From an uncultured Eubacteriales bacterium (GTDB taxonomy: Bacteria; Bacillota; Clostridia; Christensenellales; Borkfalkiaceae), in contig CAJLRM010000002.1 in the NCBI GenBank assembly GCA_905209085.1, positions 372,001 through 436,000 of the forward strand: 64,000 bases of DNA, in the 5' to 3' direction. Positions within the stretch are counted from its first letter, which is position 1; every line of letters starts with the position of its first letter. The notes below the pieces were generated by a model that worked only from the letters and a program-made list of their open reading frames with translations, was not told where the DNA came from and did not search any database. Both the position numbers and the translations under genes were made by a program. This document shows positions 16,951 to 26,282 of the stretch, in pieces.

Positions 16951-17343
16951 GTGTTTATCGAAGTGAAAAATTACGAGGCGCTGAAAGAAGCGATGAAACA
17001 GCTTTGTGATTTTCTCGCGGAAAGCGACGTGCCCGAGGACAGCGTGTTCGACAGCAAGCTGGTCGTCAGCGAGCTGGTGAGCAACGTTTTACAGCATTCC
17101 GACGGCGTGGCGTCGCTCGAAAGCGAAATTCACGGAGAGTTTATCGAACTCAAAGTCCATTCTTCCGTGCGCTTCTGCCCGCCCGAGGACAGCTTCTGCT
17201 CGGACGTGTTGGCAGAGAGCGGCCGCGGACTGTTTATCGTGGACAGCGTCTGTACGGAACGTTCCTTTACCGAGGACGGAAGCATTAAGGTGCTCATCAA
17301 AATCACAGGCAGAGCCTCCCTGCCCGACGACGAGGACGAGTAA
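16951..17343 (+). CDS. HATPase_c_2 anti-sigma regulatory kinase, RsbW-like
   Basis: 130 residues from GTG 16951, set by AAGGAGG ending seven bases earlier. VVSELVSNVLQHSDG is the N-box with its Glu and Asn, and ESGRGLFIVDSV the glycine box, so ATP binding looks intact. Members phosphorylate STAS antagonists and hold sigma factors. It lies 0.8 kb beyond the sigma gene, whose operon partner lacks these motifs. It is therefore the best local candidate for the kinase of the STAS protein at 14678 (inference). Confidence 0.8.
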   Translation: MFIEVKNYEALKEAMKQLCDFLAESDVPEDSVFDSKLVVSELVSNVLQHSDGVASLESEIHGEFIELKVHSSVRFCPPEDSFCSDVLAESGRGLFIVDSVCTERSFTEDGSIKVLIKITGRASLPDDEDE

Positions 17344-17628
17344 AGCGCTTTGTTGGAAGAAGGGGAAAGAAGCTCTTTGGATGAACGGTCGAAAAGGCAA
17401 AAGGAGGCAGCGTTATCGGAACGCTATCGGAACCATAGTCCCGTTTCTTGGCGGGAAGGAGATCCCTGCCGGCGGCGGAGCACCGAAAGAGGCGGGCGCG
17501 GGGGATAAAATTTTTTAAAAAATGTGGAGAAGGGGCGGTTACTTTCGGAACGCATAGGCGCGCAGGAGAGGCGGGCGCTTTGCGGAATATAGAAAAGGCG
17601 CGGAGAATCTTCCGCAAAGGATAAAAAA

Positions 17629-18300
17629 ATGGATATTTGGGAAGCGATGGAACAAAGGCATTCGGTGCGGAGCTATTCGGAAAAAGAGATCTCCTTTGAA
17701 CTCACGGAGGCTCTGCAAGCGGAAATTGATGCCTGCAATCGGGAAAGCGGATTGGATATTCGTCTGATACGGGACGAAGAAAGGGCGTTCGGCAGTTTCC
17801 TGGCGCGCTGCGGAAAATTTCGCGGCGTGAAAAATTATCTTGTCCTGATGGGAAAAGACGAGGCCGATACGGCAGAAAAGGTGGGATATTTCGGGGAGCG
17901 GCTCGTGCTTAAAATGCAGATTTTAGGACTCAACAGCTGTTGGGTCGCCGCGACGTACGGCAAAGGAACGGTGAAAAAGCTGTGTCCGGCGGGCGGCGGC
18001 GAAAAGTTGTTCTGCGTGATCGCTTTCGGATACGGCGCGACGCAGGGGCGTCCGCACGCGAGCAAAGCTCCGGAAACCGTATGTCCGATGTCCGCCGAGG
18101 CGCCCGAATGGTTCAAGCGGGGCGCGCAAGCAGCGCTGCTTGCGCCCACGGCCTTAAATCGGCAGGATTTCAAAATAGAACTAAGAGGCGGCAAGATTTC
18201 GATTGAACGGGAATCGGGAAAATCTGCCGACGTCAGTTTGGGCATCGTCAAATACCATTTCGAGCTGGGCGCAGGAAAAGAAAATTTCGAGTGGGAATAA
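17629..18300 (+). CDS. Nitroreductase-family flavoprotein (TM1586-like)
   Basis: 223 residues. It starts MEQRHSVRSYSEKEI, the FMN-phosphate-binding arginine/serine motif of nitroreductases, with GYFGERLVLKMQILGLNSCW in the core and a duplicated second half characteristic of the TM1586 subgroup. Such proteins use FMN to reduce nitro compounds or quinones with NAD(P)H. The physiological substrate is unknown. Confidence 0.8.
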   Translation: MDIWEAMEQRHSVRSYSEKEISFELTEALQAEIDACNRESGLDIRLIRDEERAFGSFLARCGKFRGVKNYLVLMGKDEADTAEKVGYFGERLVLKMQILGLNSCWVAATYGKGTVKKLCPAGGGEKLFCVIAFGYGATQGRPHASKAPETVCPMSAEAPEWFKRGAQAALLAPTALNRQDFKIELRGGKISIERESGKSADVSLGIVKYHFELGAGKENFEWE

Positions 18301-18316
18301 TCGACGGCAAAAAGAA

Positions 18317-18348
18317 AACGGCGGGCGGAAAAGTGTTCCGCCGTTTTT
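18317..18348 (+). terminator. Rho-independent terminator
   Basis: AACGGCGG/CCGCCGTT stem with a 13-nt loop and TTT after it, right after the nitroreductase gene. Confidence 0.65.
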
Positions 18349-18477
18349 AAAAGGAAAAAAATCGCATAGAAAACGAGCCGCGAAAAAACGGGCGCGCAGA
18401 TACTTTGGCGGAAAAAAACGCGCGCCAAAAGAAAATTTTTTTCGGCGCAGGGCATAAGCCGCCGCAAGGGGAAAACA

Positions 18478-18891
18478 ATGGAATTTAGATTTGAAACGAG
18501 AAAGGACTTGCCTTCGGGACAGCTGATGAAATTATTTTCCGCCGTGGGCTGGACGGACGATAGGAAAACCACAGCGGCGATGGCGGAAAATTTCAATGCG
18601 CCTTTTCTGCGTTCGACGCTCGTCGTTTCGGCGTGGGAAGGGGCAACTTTGATCGGCTGCGTCAGGGCGCTGAGCGACGGGATAATCAGGTCTGTGATTT
18701 TCGATCTGGCGGTCCTTCCCGAATTTCAATGCCGGGGGATCGGGAAGGAACTGATAAAAAGATGCAGGGAGGCGTTCCCCGATTCGCAGTGGCTGGTGGA
18801 AACGACGGCGGAAAGGGCGGGCTATTATGAAAAGCTCGGCTTCAAAAGAGAGGAAGGCGTCTTTTTGAGCCTTCCGTCGAAATGGTTTTAG
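18478..18891 (+). CDS. GNAT-family acetyltransferase
   Basis: 137 residues. SVIFDLAVLPEFQCRGIGKE carries the acetyl-CoA pyrophosphate loop (about 73-92) and YYEKLGFKRE the closing motif. It is a compact stand-alone GNAT of the YhbS/AAC type. The ATG follows a loose purine-rich SD (AAGGGGAAAAC). It may be co-transcribed with the next membrane protein (gap 33 bp). Confidence 0.85.
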   Translation: MEFRFETRKDLPSGQLMKLFSAVGWTDDRKTTAAMAENFNAPFLRSTLVVSAWEGATLIGCVRALSDGIIRSVIFDLAVLPEFQCRGIGKELIKRCREAFPDSQWLVETTAERAGYYEKLGFKREEGVFLSLPSKWF

Positions 18892-18924
18892 ATTCGGGCG
18901 CGCGAAAAACGGGGGAAGACAGAG

Positions 18925-19626
18925 ATGAAAGAAAAATTAGAAGAGAAGGCGGAACAAGGCGAAACGGAAAATAGAAAAAGCGTTTGGAAGAAACTTCTCA
19001 TCGGCTTTTTTATAACGCTGTGCGTATTAATCGTATTGCCGTTCGTGGCGTTCATTGGACCCATCTACGCCGTCGCATATGCCGTATGCACGCCGTTCGA
19101 AAAGAAAAAGTACCGAAAATCGTTCTATTGGCGGGAGTTAAAAGTCAAATATTATTGGGGAATTACGTCGGGTTTCGACTATTTGTTTTATAACGCGGCG
19201 CGGGAAGAAAATCTGCCTTTAAAAAGGGAAACGTTTTCGAGCGGCTTTTCGTATTATTTATGGACGCGGGAAACCGAAATCGTCGCCTTGGTACTCGGAC
19301 CCTTGGATACGCTGTATCAGGACGCTGCCGGAGCTTGGCTGGCGAGCGAAGACGGCGCTCACGAGAACGCTCTGCCGCTGCGAGAGGCCTTGGAGTCGTG
19401 CGAGGAGGATGTGAAATCGCTGCCGTATCCTTTGAAAATCGTCCTGGAAAAGGAGATTTTAAAAAAGAAGGATCTGGAAGCGGCGCTCCAAGAGCCTGCT
19501 TTTCTCGTAATCGAAAAGAAAGTTCCTTTAAAACAAATTTTAGACAATGCCTGGGCGGGCGGTCTGGAAATCGGATGCGAAGACGGAAGGGAAACGGGAG
19601 AATCGGCGGAAGAGGAGGGAATGTGA
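18925..19626 (+). CDS. Hypothetical membrane-anchored protein
   Basis: 233 residues, family not recognised. An acidic-basic N-terminus (about 1-28) precedes a single strong hydrophobic segment (about 29-60, ending AVAYAVC). A soluble domain follows with YYWGITSGFDYLFY and repeated Leu/Lys-rich helices, and the tail is Glu-rich. The topology suggests a cytoplasmic domain held at the membrane. The ATG follows GGGGGAAGACAGAG. Confidence 0.65.
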   Translation: MKEKLEEKAEQGETENRKSVWKKLLIGFFITLCVLIVLPFVAFIGPIYAVAYAVCTPFEKKKYRKSFYWRELKVKYYWGITSGFDYLFYNAAREENLPLKRETFSSGFSYYLWTRETEIVALVLGPLDTLYQDAAGAWLASEDGAHENALPLREALESCEEDVKSLPYPLKIVLEKEILKKKDLEAALQEPAFLVIEKKVPLKQILDNAWAGGLEIGCEDGRETGESAEEEGM

Positions 19627-19767
19627 GCAGGTTAGATTTGCGTTCAAAAGAGCGTTAAAACTGTTTTTATCGCATAGGGGGGCGGTCGGAGCAAGGGAAA
19701 GGAAAAACAAAAGACAGGCTTTTTGGAAATGCAGCCGTCCCTGACGCCGAGGAGGTCTTTATCTATC

Positions 19768-19799
19768 GCCCGTCCGCGTGACGGGCAATATTTTTTTTT
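19768..19799 (+). terminator. Rho-independent terminator
   Basis: GCCCGTC-CGCGT-GACGGGC followed by AATATTTTTTTTT; ends the plus-strand transcript of the preceding membrane protein. Confidence 0.85.
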
Positions 19800-19844
19800 C
19801 GGACGGGCAGAAAAAAGGGGAATAAAAAGTTTGCATTTATGCAA

Positions 19845-19877
19845 TAAAAAAGAGCCGACCTTTCAAAAGGCCGGCTC
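19845..19877 (-). terminator. Rho-independent terminator of the minus-strand membrane gene
   Basis: GAGCCGGCCTTT/AAAGGTCGGCTC stem (one mismatch) followed on the minus strand by TTTTTTATT. It lies 16 bp past the stop codon. Confidence 0.85.
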
Positions 19878-19892
19878 CCGTCATTCAGGAGA

Positions 19893-21626
19893 TTATTTTC
19901 TGATAGCGAACTGATACATCTTGCCGAGCAGGGAATCGGGAATTCTATCTCTGTACTGTCCGAGATAGATGAATACCTTGCGGAAGAATTCCGTATTGTC
20001 GCCGCCCACCTGATAATCGGGCAGATTTTTGGTTTCGCCCTTATATTTCAGGATGAAGAGTTCGGTGAACTGCTCTCTTTCGGCGCTGTTCAGGGAAGCG
20101 ATAAACGGATCGAAGCTCCTGCTGTTGTAGAAATCGTAATCCGCCGTGGCGCCTGCGCCCGCCGCGGGCTGAGGCTCTGCGGGAGCGGAGAAGTTATAGT
20201 TGTAGACGGGCGACTGCTGAACGGCGGGCTCCTGAGCGGGCTGTTCCGTTTCGGCTGCGGGCTCTGCGAGTTCTTCCGCTTCGCGCACCGTTTCCTGCGT
20301 CGTCGGATAGCCTTCGAAACGGACGGCCTCCGCATACACGCCCGCTTCTTCGGGCTGTTCGGGCTCTTCTTCCGTGACCGCGGCCGTTTCCTGCGTCGTT
20401 TCTTCTTCGGGCTGCGCTTCTTCCGCTACGGGCGCAACGGCGACGGTTTCTTCCGCAGCCGTTTCCTGCGTTTCTTCCTCGGTTACCTGCGCCTTTTCAG
20501 GCTCTTCTTCCACGGCTGCCGCCTTCTTCGCCGCCTTCTTTTTCTTCGAAAGGACGCCGAGAGCAATGATCACGAGAACGATCTGAACGAGAGCGATTCC
20601 CGCCGCGATTCCCGCGTACAGCTGCAAGGATTTGAGTTCGTCCAAGGTGAACGCCGCGTAAATTACAGCGCCCGCCACGAGAAGATTGAAGATGTAGCGG
20701 ATGAGATCGAACGTATATCCCTTTCTGGTGGCAAGACGGATGGACGAAACTGCCGCGGCGAGCAGGGCAATACCGAGCACTCCGACGGTCGCATACTTAT
20801 AAAATTCGCCCTTCGTGAGGCTGTTGATGAATGAGGTGTCGGAGGAAGCAAAGAGAGTCTTCAAGCCGTCCGCGCACTTGGAAATACCGTACACGTAAGC
20901 GCCGGCAAACGCCGCCGTCAAAAGGAAGAGAAGCAGCGTCATCCACGTGCGCTTGCCCGCTTTGAGGAAAGACAGGATGAGATAGAGGAGGAAAAACGCT
21001 CCCGCAATCGCAAGTACGACGACGTCAAACGTCTTTTCGATATTCGCATAATACAGGGAAACCGCCAGCACGCAGAGCGCATAGCCGCCGTATACCCAGA
21101 AATTGATGAAAGCGATCGCTCTCGTCATCGCGGGCGCCGCTTTGCCCGAGCAAAGGGCAATGATCATCAAAACGACCGTCACGACCATCGCCGCGGGCAT
21201 CGCGTAGAGGACGAGTCCCATCAGCTTGCCGATCGTACCCGTTCCCGAAAGCACGGGAAGACCCATAAATTTATACGAGTCGAAGCCGGAGGTCGCAGCA
21301 CCTGTGACGACCTCTGCCGCCTTCTTATAGAACTCGCTCAGTCCGTCCTTTTTGAAAAGGGACATCAAGGCGTTGAGCAGGGTGGACTTGTCGTATACGG
21401 CATACCCTGACGTCGTCGAAATGATCAACGTGATGTTGATCAGGCAAAGACAGACGATAGGCGCGATTGTCAAAATCAATGCGAGAATACGGTAGCCGAC
21501 GTTCTTTTTCTTTACGGGAGCGGTTTTTTGTTCCGCTACGGGCTGAAACGTACCTTCGGCGAGCATTTCTTTCATGTCGTCGTTGGTGACATTGAGCTCG
21601 GCATAGTTGGTGCTTGTGTTGCTCAT
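19893..21626 (-). CDS. Large unknown membrane protein with acidic linker and C-terminal domain
   Basis: 577 residues, family not named. After a 45-residue cytoplasmic start there are about nine hydrophobic segments (about 46-370). Then comes a low-complexity Glu/Ala/Thr/Val linker (about 385-500), and a compact C-terminal domain starts at SFDPFIASLNSAEREQFTEL, with YKGETKNLPDYQVGGDN and FFRKVFIYLGQYRDRIPDSL. That last domain looks like a conserved module; I recall similar tails on other clostridial membrane proteins (recollection, unverified). The start is certain from AGGAG seven bases upstream. It has its own promoter and terminator. Confidence 0.8.
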   Translation of the reverse strand: MSNTSTNYAELNVTNDDMKEMLAEGTFQPVAEQKTAPVKKKNVGYRILALILTIAPIVCLCLINITLIISTTSGYAVYDKSTLLNALMSLFKKDGLSEFYKKAAEVVTGAATSGFDSYKFMGLPVLSGTGTIGKLMGLVLYAMPAAMVVTVVLMIIALCSGKAAPAMTRAIAFINFWVYGGYALCVLAVSLYYANIEKTFDVVVLAIAGAFFLLYLILSFLKAGKRTWMTLLLFLLTAAFAGAYVYGISKCADGLKTLFASSDTSFINSLTKGEFYKYATVGVLGIALLAAAVSSIRLATRKGYTFDLIRYIFNLLVAGAVIYAAFTLDELKSLQLYAGIAAGIALVQIVLVIIALGVLSKKKKAAKKAAAVEEEPEKAQVTEEETQETAAEETVAVAPVAEEAQPEEETTQETAAVTEEEPEQPEEAGVYAEAVRFEGYPTTQETVREAEELAEPAAETEQPAQEPAVQQSPVYNYNFSAPAEPQPAAGAGATADYDFYNSRSFDPFIASLNSAEREQFTELFILKYKGETKNLPDYQVGGDNTEFFRKVFIYLGQYRDRIPDSLLGKMYQFAIRK

Positions 21627-21719
21627 AAAATATCTCCTGAAAGTTTATTTTTTGTTTTCGTCGCACGATTTCCCTGCGCTTTTTGTAAAACAGGAAACTA
21701 CAACCTTTCAATTTACTTT

Positions 21720-21748
21720 ATTATATCACTTTCTCTCACGTATGTCAA
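21720..21748 (-). promoter_or_regulatory. SigA promoter of the membrane gene
   Basis: On the minus strand TTGACA (21743-21748), 17-nt spacer, TATAAT (21720-21725): full consensus. Confidence 0.85.
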
Positions 21749-21839
21749 TACTAAAAAAATAATTTTTTGTAATTTTTTCCGCATATTGTTGTAATAAATC
21801 GCAAAAAAAAGAAACACGTTTCTTCCCGCGGAAAAACCC

Positions 21840-21868
21840 TTGAATTTTTCGTCCGTTTAGGCTATAAT
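21840..21868 (+). promoter_or_regulatory. SigA promoter of the CdaR-like regulator
   Basis: TTGAAT (21840-21845), 17-nt spacer, TATAAT (21863-21868). The leader is about 25 nt. Confidence 0.8.
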
Positions 21869-21900
21869 AGGAGCAAGACGATTTGGCGGAGGAAAAAGGA

Positions 21901-22917
21901 ATGACGGAGCTGGATAGAATCGCGGAGGAAATCACGGCGCTCCTCAAAGAGGAATTCGGCTGTTACAGGGAGAACTCCCGTTCGGGCGTTTTGCCTTCTT
22001 GCGACAGGCAGTTCGAGGGCGTGACCGACGACGGGAACAATACGTTTTTCCGTTTTTTATATAAAAATATCGGATACATCGGAGTCCTCAAAGGCACGGG
22101 AGCCGTACAGCGCAATTATGCGGCGCTTCTGCCCGCGTATATCGAGAGCTTTGCGGAAAAGGAAGCGGATCTTTCCAAAACGGAATATTTGAAGCGCATC
22201 CTTTTGGGCGAATGTTCCTCCGCGGGCATATACAAATATATGACTAAGTTTTCCGTGGGAAAAGCCTCCTGTTTCGCGCTCGCTCTGTACGTCCCGAGGT
22301 TGATGGAAGAGGTCATTTCCCTCGTCGCGCAGTACGGCGGCAACAGTCTTGACACCGTCGTCACCGTCGACGAGCGCAACTGCGTGCTGGTAAAATTCGC
22401 GGGCGAAGAAGAGAGCGAGTATCAGTCCCCGACCGATTACGCGGAATTTCTCGCGCAGTCGCTCAAAGAGGAACTGGGTCTGGACGTGAAAGTGGGCGTC
22501 GGCTCGACGGTGAAGGGGCTGAAAGACATCGCGCTTTCCTATTCGCAGGCGGCGGGAGCTCTTCGATACGCGGGCGTTTTCGCGAGCAAGGGAAACGTGC
22601 ATTCCTACAAGGAATATATGCTGGTGAAGATGCTGGAAGACGTGCCCGAGAGCAAGCTCGCCGAATACCTGGGGGAACTTACGGACGAAAACGCGAAAGA
22701 AATTTTCGAAGACGAGGAGATGGTGAATACCGCGGAAGAGTTTTTGCAGAGCAGCCTCAACGTCAGCGAAACCTCGCGCAATCTCTATATGCACCGCAAC
22801 ACCCTGTTGTATCGGTTGGACAAAATAGAAAAAGCCACGGGACTGAACATACGGCAGTTTCCCGACGCCGTTTCCTTCCGCGTCCTCACCGTTTTGTATA
22901 AACTTTTGGAAAAATAG
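21901..22917 (+). CDS. PucR/CdaR-family transcriptional regulator
   Basis: 338 residues from ATG 21901, placed by GGAGG ending eight bases upstream; an in-frame TTG at 21883 lies inside the SD region. The C-terminus (about 280-330) holds the family helix-turn-helix: FLQSSLNVSETSRNLYMHRN, then LLYRLDKIEKATGLNIR. A GGDEF-like ligand module precedes it (DVKVGVGSTVKGLKDIALSY). CdaR-type proteins sense sugar acids or related metabolites. No clear target operon is adjacent; the divergent membrane protein at 19893 is one possibility. Confidence 0.85.
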   Translation: MTELDRIAEEITALLKEEFGCYRENSRSGVLPSCDRQFEGVTDDGNNTFFRFLYKNIGYIGVLKGTGAVQRNYAALLPAYIESFAEKEADLSKTEYLKRILLGECSSAGIYKYMTKFSVGKASCFALALYVPRLMEEVISLVAQYGGNSLDTVVTVDERNCVLVKFAGEEESEYQSPTDYAEFLAQSLKEELGLDVKVGVGSTVKGLKDIALSYSQAAGALRYAGVFASKGNVHSYKEYMLVKMLEDVPESKLAEYLGELTDENAKEIFEDEEMVNTAEEFLQSSLNVSETSRNLYMHRNTLLYRLDKIEKATGLNIRQFPDAVSFRVLTVLYKLLEK

Positions 22918-23217
22918 CGCGGGTCGGCAAGTTTTTAAAAGTCCTCCCAATTATGTTTAGGACGGCTTAAAAAATCCGGACGCCGAAAGAGTAACGAAAG
23001 ATTCACAAAAGTAAAAAGACGTATCCACGGAATACGAAAGAGGGTTTGCGGGCAGGAAGCCCGAAAAAAGAGGGAGCTTGTTTTTCCCGTTTACTTTATA
23101 GTATGTAAGTAACCGTCGGAATTATCCGTTTTACGGCTGCGATAAATGGAAAAAAGGACGGATTGCGGACGCGGCAAAATGCCGATCGAGCGCCGAAAGG
23201 GCGAAAGGAGAGTCATT
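22918..23217. other. Spacer between CdaR-like and S41 protease genes
   Basis: 300 bp. A TATAGT box near 23097 has no well-placed -35. The upstream in-frame extension of the protease frame is not used because a strong SD marks the later ATG. Nothing else is evident. Confidence 0.5.
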
Positions 23218-24921
23218 ATGAGTTTGGATTTGAACGGACAGGACGGAGCGGGAAAAGAGAACCTTCCCGCCGGGGAGATTTCCGAAAAAAACGAGAATCG
23301 GGGGAATGCCGCCGAAAAGTTTTCTTCCTCTGAAAAGCCGAAGGAAACCGAAGAGGGAACGGCCGACGAGGCGAAAGGCTACGTATTCGATTTCGGGGAT
23401 AGCGCGAACGGCACCCCTCCCGTTGCGGCGGGGCCGGGATACGGCGCGCAAAACGGGGGCTACGCCTGGGGAAACGGATACGGAAACCGCGCGGCGGGCG
23501 GGGACTCATTTCGGCGTGAAAACGCCGCGCAAAGCGGCGGAAAAGACAAAGGCGTTTCGCCCAATCTCTATGAGAAGAGAAGGGGAATGTTCGCCTCGGA
23601 AGAACGGCCACCCAAAAAGAAAAAGAGCGTCGGAAAAATAGTGGCCTGTTGCGCGGGCGCGCTCGCGATCGCCGCGGCGGGATTTTTCGGCGGATTTTTC
23701 GCCTATCAGGGGATGCTCGATCCCGAAATGCGATCTCTCATCTGGGCGAAAGATCAGGTGCAAAGCAACTACTACGAAGAGATCGACGATCAGACGATCT
23801 ATGACGCGCTTTTCGGCGCGCTGAACGGGCTTTTAGACCCCTATTCGGGGTATTTGACAGCCGACGAATATGCCGACATGATAGAGGACGCGACGGGAAA
23901 ATGGAGCGGACTCGGCGTTACTTTCTCGACGAAGGACGCCGAAGAGAACAAACGCCTGCTCATCACGCGCGTTTCGGGAAATTCGCCCGCGGAAGAAGCG
24001 GGCATCCTGCCGGGAATGTGCATCGTCGGATTCGGCATGAACGAACAGGAACTCACCGAGAGCGAATCTTACGACGAATTATCCGTCTTTTTAAACGAGC
24101 GCGCCGCGGGGGAGAATTTCGTCCTCAAACTTAGGCAGGGAGAGGACGGCGAGCCTTTCTTCAAGACGGTTTCCAAGCAGTCGTTCGTGGAGAATTACGT
24201 CTTTTACCGTTCCAATGATTCCGCGTATATTTTTACGGGCGAGCAGGCGACCGATTTGACGAAAAGCGACAATTATCTCGCTTCTTTGGACGAGGAAACC
24301 GCCTATATACGTTTGACGCAGTTCAACGGGAAGGCGGCGGAGGAGTTCGCTGCCGCGATGGATATTTTCAGGTCGGAAAAAAAGAAAAATCTCGTGCTGG
24401 ACCTCCGGGCGAACGGCGGCGGATATTTGAATATTCTCAATGAAATCGCCGGTTATTTCTGCAAGAGTTCGAATCTCAGTGCGCCCGTGGTGGCTGTCGC
24501 AAATTATCGGAGCGGCAAAACGGAGGAATTTAAGGCGACGGGCAATCGTTATTTTGAGTATTTTGCCGAAGACAGCGAGATCACCGTGATGGCGGACAAC
24601 GGCACCGCGTCCGCATCCGAATGCCTCATCGGCGCGATGGTGGATTACGGCGCCGTTTCCTACGAAAATATTTATCTATCGACGCGGAGCGGAGAAACGA
24701 AAACGTACGGAAAAGGGATCATGCAGTCGACGCTGCCCCGAACCTTTTTGGGAAAATCCGACGCCATCAAGCTGACGACGGCGCGTATCCTGTGGCCGCT
24801 GACGAAAAACTGCATTCACGGCATCGGCATTCGTCCCGAGGACGGCGCGCACACCGTCGCGGAAAATTATCAGACGGACGCCGAGATTTTGGAAGTGGTG
24901 AAAGCCGTTTGCGGGCAATAA
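23218..24921 (+). CDS. S41-family carboxyl-terminal processing protease, membrane anchored
   Basis: 567 residues from ATG 23218 (AAAGGAG eight bases upstream). A long cytoplasmic Gly/Asn/Glu-rich tail (1-137) precedes one membrane helix (about 138-162, GKIVACCAGALAIAAAGFFG). Then come a PDZ domain (SGNSPAEEAGILPGMCIVGF) and the tail-specific protease fold with LDLRANGGGYL. The nucleophile region is NGTASASECLIGAMV (Ser about 465-467) and the general-base lysine lies in YGKGIMQSTL (about 499), so the Ser-Lys dyad is intact. It likely acts outside the membrane, as CtpA/CtpB do, on envelope or regulatory proteins. The cytoplasmic tail is unusually long. Confidence 0.9.
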   Translation: MSLDLNGQDGAGKENLPAGEISEKNENRGNAAEKFSSSEKPKETEEGTADEAKGYVFDFGDSANGTPPVAAGPGYGAQNGGYAWGNGYGNRAAGGDSFRRENAAQSGGKDKGVSPNLYEKRRGMFASEERPPKKKKSVGKIVACCAGALAIAAAGFFGGFFAYQGMLDPEMRSLIWAKDQVQSNYYEEIDDQTIYDALFGALNGLLDPYSGYLTADEYADMIEDATGKWSGLGVTFSTKDAEENKRLLITRVSGNSPAEEAGILPGMCIVGFGMNEQELTESESYDELSVFLNERAAGENFVLKLRQGEDGEPFFKTVSKQSFVENYVFYRSNDSAYIFTGEQATDLTKSDNYLASLDEETAYIRLTQFNGKAAEEFAAAMDIFRSEKKKNLVLDLRANGGGYLNILNEIAGYFCKSSNLSAPVVAVANYRSGKTEEFKATGNRYFEYFAEDSEITVMADNGTASASECLIGAMVDYGAVSYENIYLSTRSGETKTYGKGIMQSTLPRTFLGKSDAIKLTTARILWPLTKNCIHGIGIRPEDGAHTVAENYQTDAEILEVVKAVCGQ

Positions 24922-25153
24922 AAAGGGGGAGAAACGGGGTGCCGTCGGCGAGCAAGATTAGAATTTGAGGGCGCCGAAAATTCGGAATGCGGGATTTAGG
25001 AGCGTAACTGTCAAGATAGACATACAATGAAAAACCGTGGGATTCGCACAGCGGCTTGGCGACGAAATCGATGAAAATTTATCGGGAGCGAAGGAGTATT
25101 CTTTTTTGAGTATAGTAATAGGATCGGAAAGCAGAACGTAGGCGGTGTAAAAA

Positions 25154-25555
25154 ATGGATTATGAAGCGGAAAAAAAGTTTATAAAAAAATTCGTCCATAA
25201 AAATTTTCAGGAAAGAGTATCGGCGGAGTGGAACGATCCGAAAAAGAGAGAAAAAGGACTTTATAAAATCGCAAGTATTCCCGAGGGATATTTGAAGCGG
25301 GAGAAAATAGCCTTGACGGCGAAGACCAAACGGGAAGAATGCGCGTTGTTGAGCGAAGTTCGGGCGTTTCCCGACAAAAAAGCGTATATGATCGTCGATT
25401 TTCCGGAATGGGACGGAAGGTATTTGGAGAAGGAAACGGCTGTTAAAAACGCTTTGGATTGGGACGGTCCCTCCATTCTCGTCTTTGAATCGGGCGCGTT
25501 GTTAACTTTGGAAACCGGGTTTGGAACCGCGGATAAATATCTTTTGAAAGAGTAA
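25154..25555 (+). CDS. Hypothetical protein, 133 aa
   Basis: Family not recognised. A Lys-rich soluble protein without signal peptide or membrane segment. The N-terminal 50 residues are strongly basic (KKFIKKFVHKNFQERV); the rest is mixed alpha/beta with AYMIVDFPEWDGRYLEKETA. An ATG after a weak GGCGGTG SD. Its AT-rich codon use differs slightly from its neighbours. Confidence 0.6.
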   Translation: MDYEAEKKFIKKFVHKNFQERVSAEWNDPKKREKGLYKIASIPEGYLKREKIALTAKTKREECALLSEVRAFPDKKAYMIVDFPEWDGRYLEKETAVKNALDWDGPSILVFESGALLTLETGFGTADKYLLKE

Positions 25556-25568
25556 TTTTAAAAAATCG

Positions 25569-25613
25569 TAAAAAAACCCGAAGGGTCTGCCGTAAGGACA
25601 GACCCTTTGGGTT
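25569..25613 (-). terminator. Strong minus-strand terminator
   Basis: AACCC-GAAGGGTCTG / CAGACCCTTT-GGGTT stem; on the minus strand it is followed by seven or more T residues. It serves the nitroreductase at 25746; the plus strand has no T-run. Confidence 0.8.
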
Positions 25614-25745
25614 ATGTAGAGGTTAATGCGTCGAAAAATCGACGGGATAGACAAATTTTAAGGCAAAACAAAACCGCCGTTTTTTTGGGAAACGGATGAT
25701 TCTTAAAGAGATGAAAATAAAACTTTTTTCAAATTAGGAGATGCG

Positions 25746-26282
25746 TCAGTCGCAGAAAGTGAGAAAATCCTCGACGGAGTTTCTCGTTTTGGCGCGCGTT
25801 TCATAGCCTTTTGCCGCGTAGCCTAACGCGACGACATAGGGAACGGACTGATTTTCGGGCAGAGAGAGCAGCTCTTTAAGTCCTGATTCGTCGTGCCAGC
25901 CGAGGATACAGGTGCTCAGTCCCGCCGTTTCCGCCGCCAGCACGAGATGAGCGGTAAATTCGCCCACGTCGTAAGGGGCGAAATAGGGAAGCGCGGGATT
26001 GAATGCCTTTGCGGCGCTCGTATCTTCCGCGATCACGAGAATCGCGGGGACGCCGTCCACAAAGGGGGCTTTGCCGCGATTTTTCAGCAGCGTCTTCACC
26101 GCGGCGAGCTTTTCGCCCGTTACGGCGTAAATTTTCCACGGCTGCAAATTGCACGCCGACGGCGCGAGTCCCGCGAGAGCGCAGATTTCTTCGATCTGTT
26201 TTTTCGAGATGGGCTTATCGCAAAAGCTTCGACAGCTTTGGCGGGTGAGATATAATTCTTTTAACTGCGAGGCGTCTGTCAT
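25746..26282 (-). CDS. Nitroreductase-family flavoprotein
   Basis: 178 residues. LYLTRQSCRSFCDKPISKKQ carries the FMN-phosphate motif (RxSxRxF form), LAPSACNLQPWKIYAV the second FMN contact, and AGLSTCILGW followed by GYAAKGYE the C-terminal contacts. This is the standard single-domain length for NfsB/FRP-like enzymes. The minus-strand ATG follows GGGGAGGA by five bases. Function: FMN-dependent reduction of nitro compounds, quinones or unsaturated substrates; the true substrate is unknown. Monocistronic, with its own terminator. Confidence 0.88.
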   Translation of the reverse strand: MTDASQLKELYLTRQSCRSFCDKPISKKQIEEICALAGLAPSACNLQPWKIYAVTGEKLAAVKTLLKNRGKAPFVDGVPAILVIAEDTSAAKAFNPALPYFAPYDVGEFTAHLVLAAETAGLSTCILGWHDESGLKELLSLPENQSVPYVVALGYAAKGYETRAKTRNSVEDFLTFCD

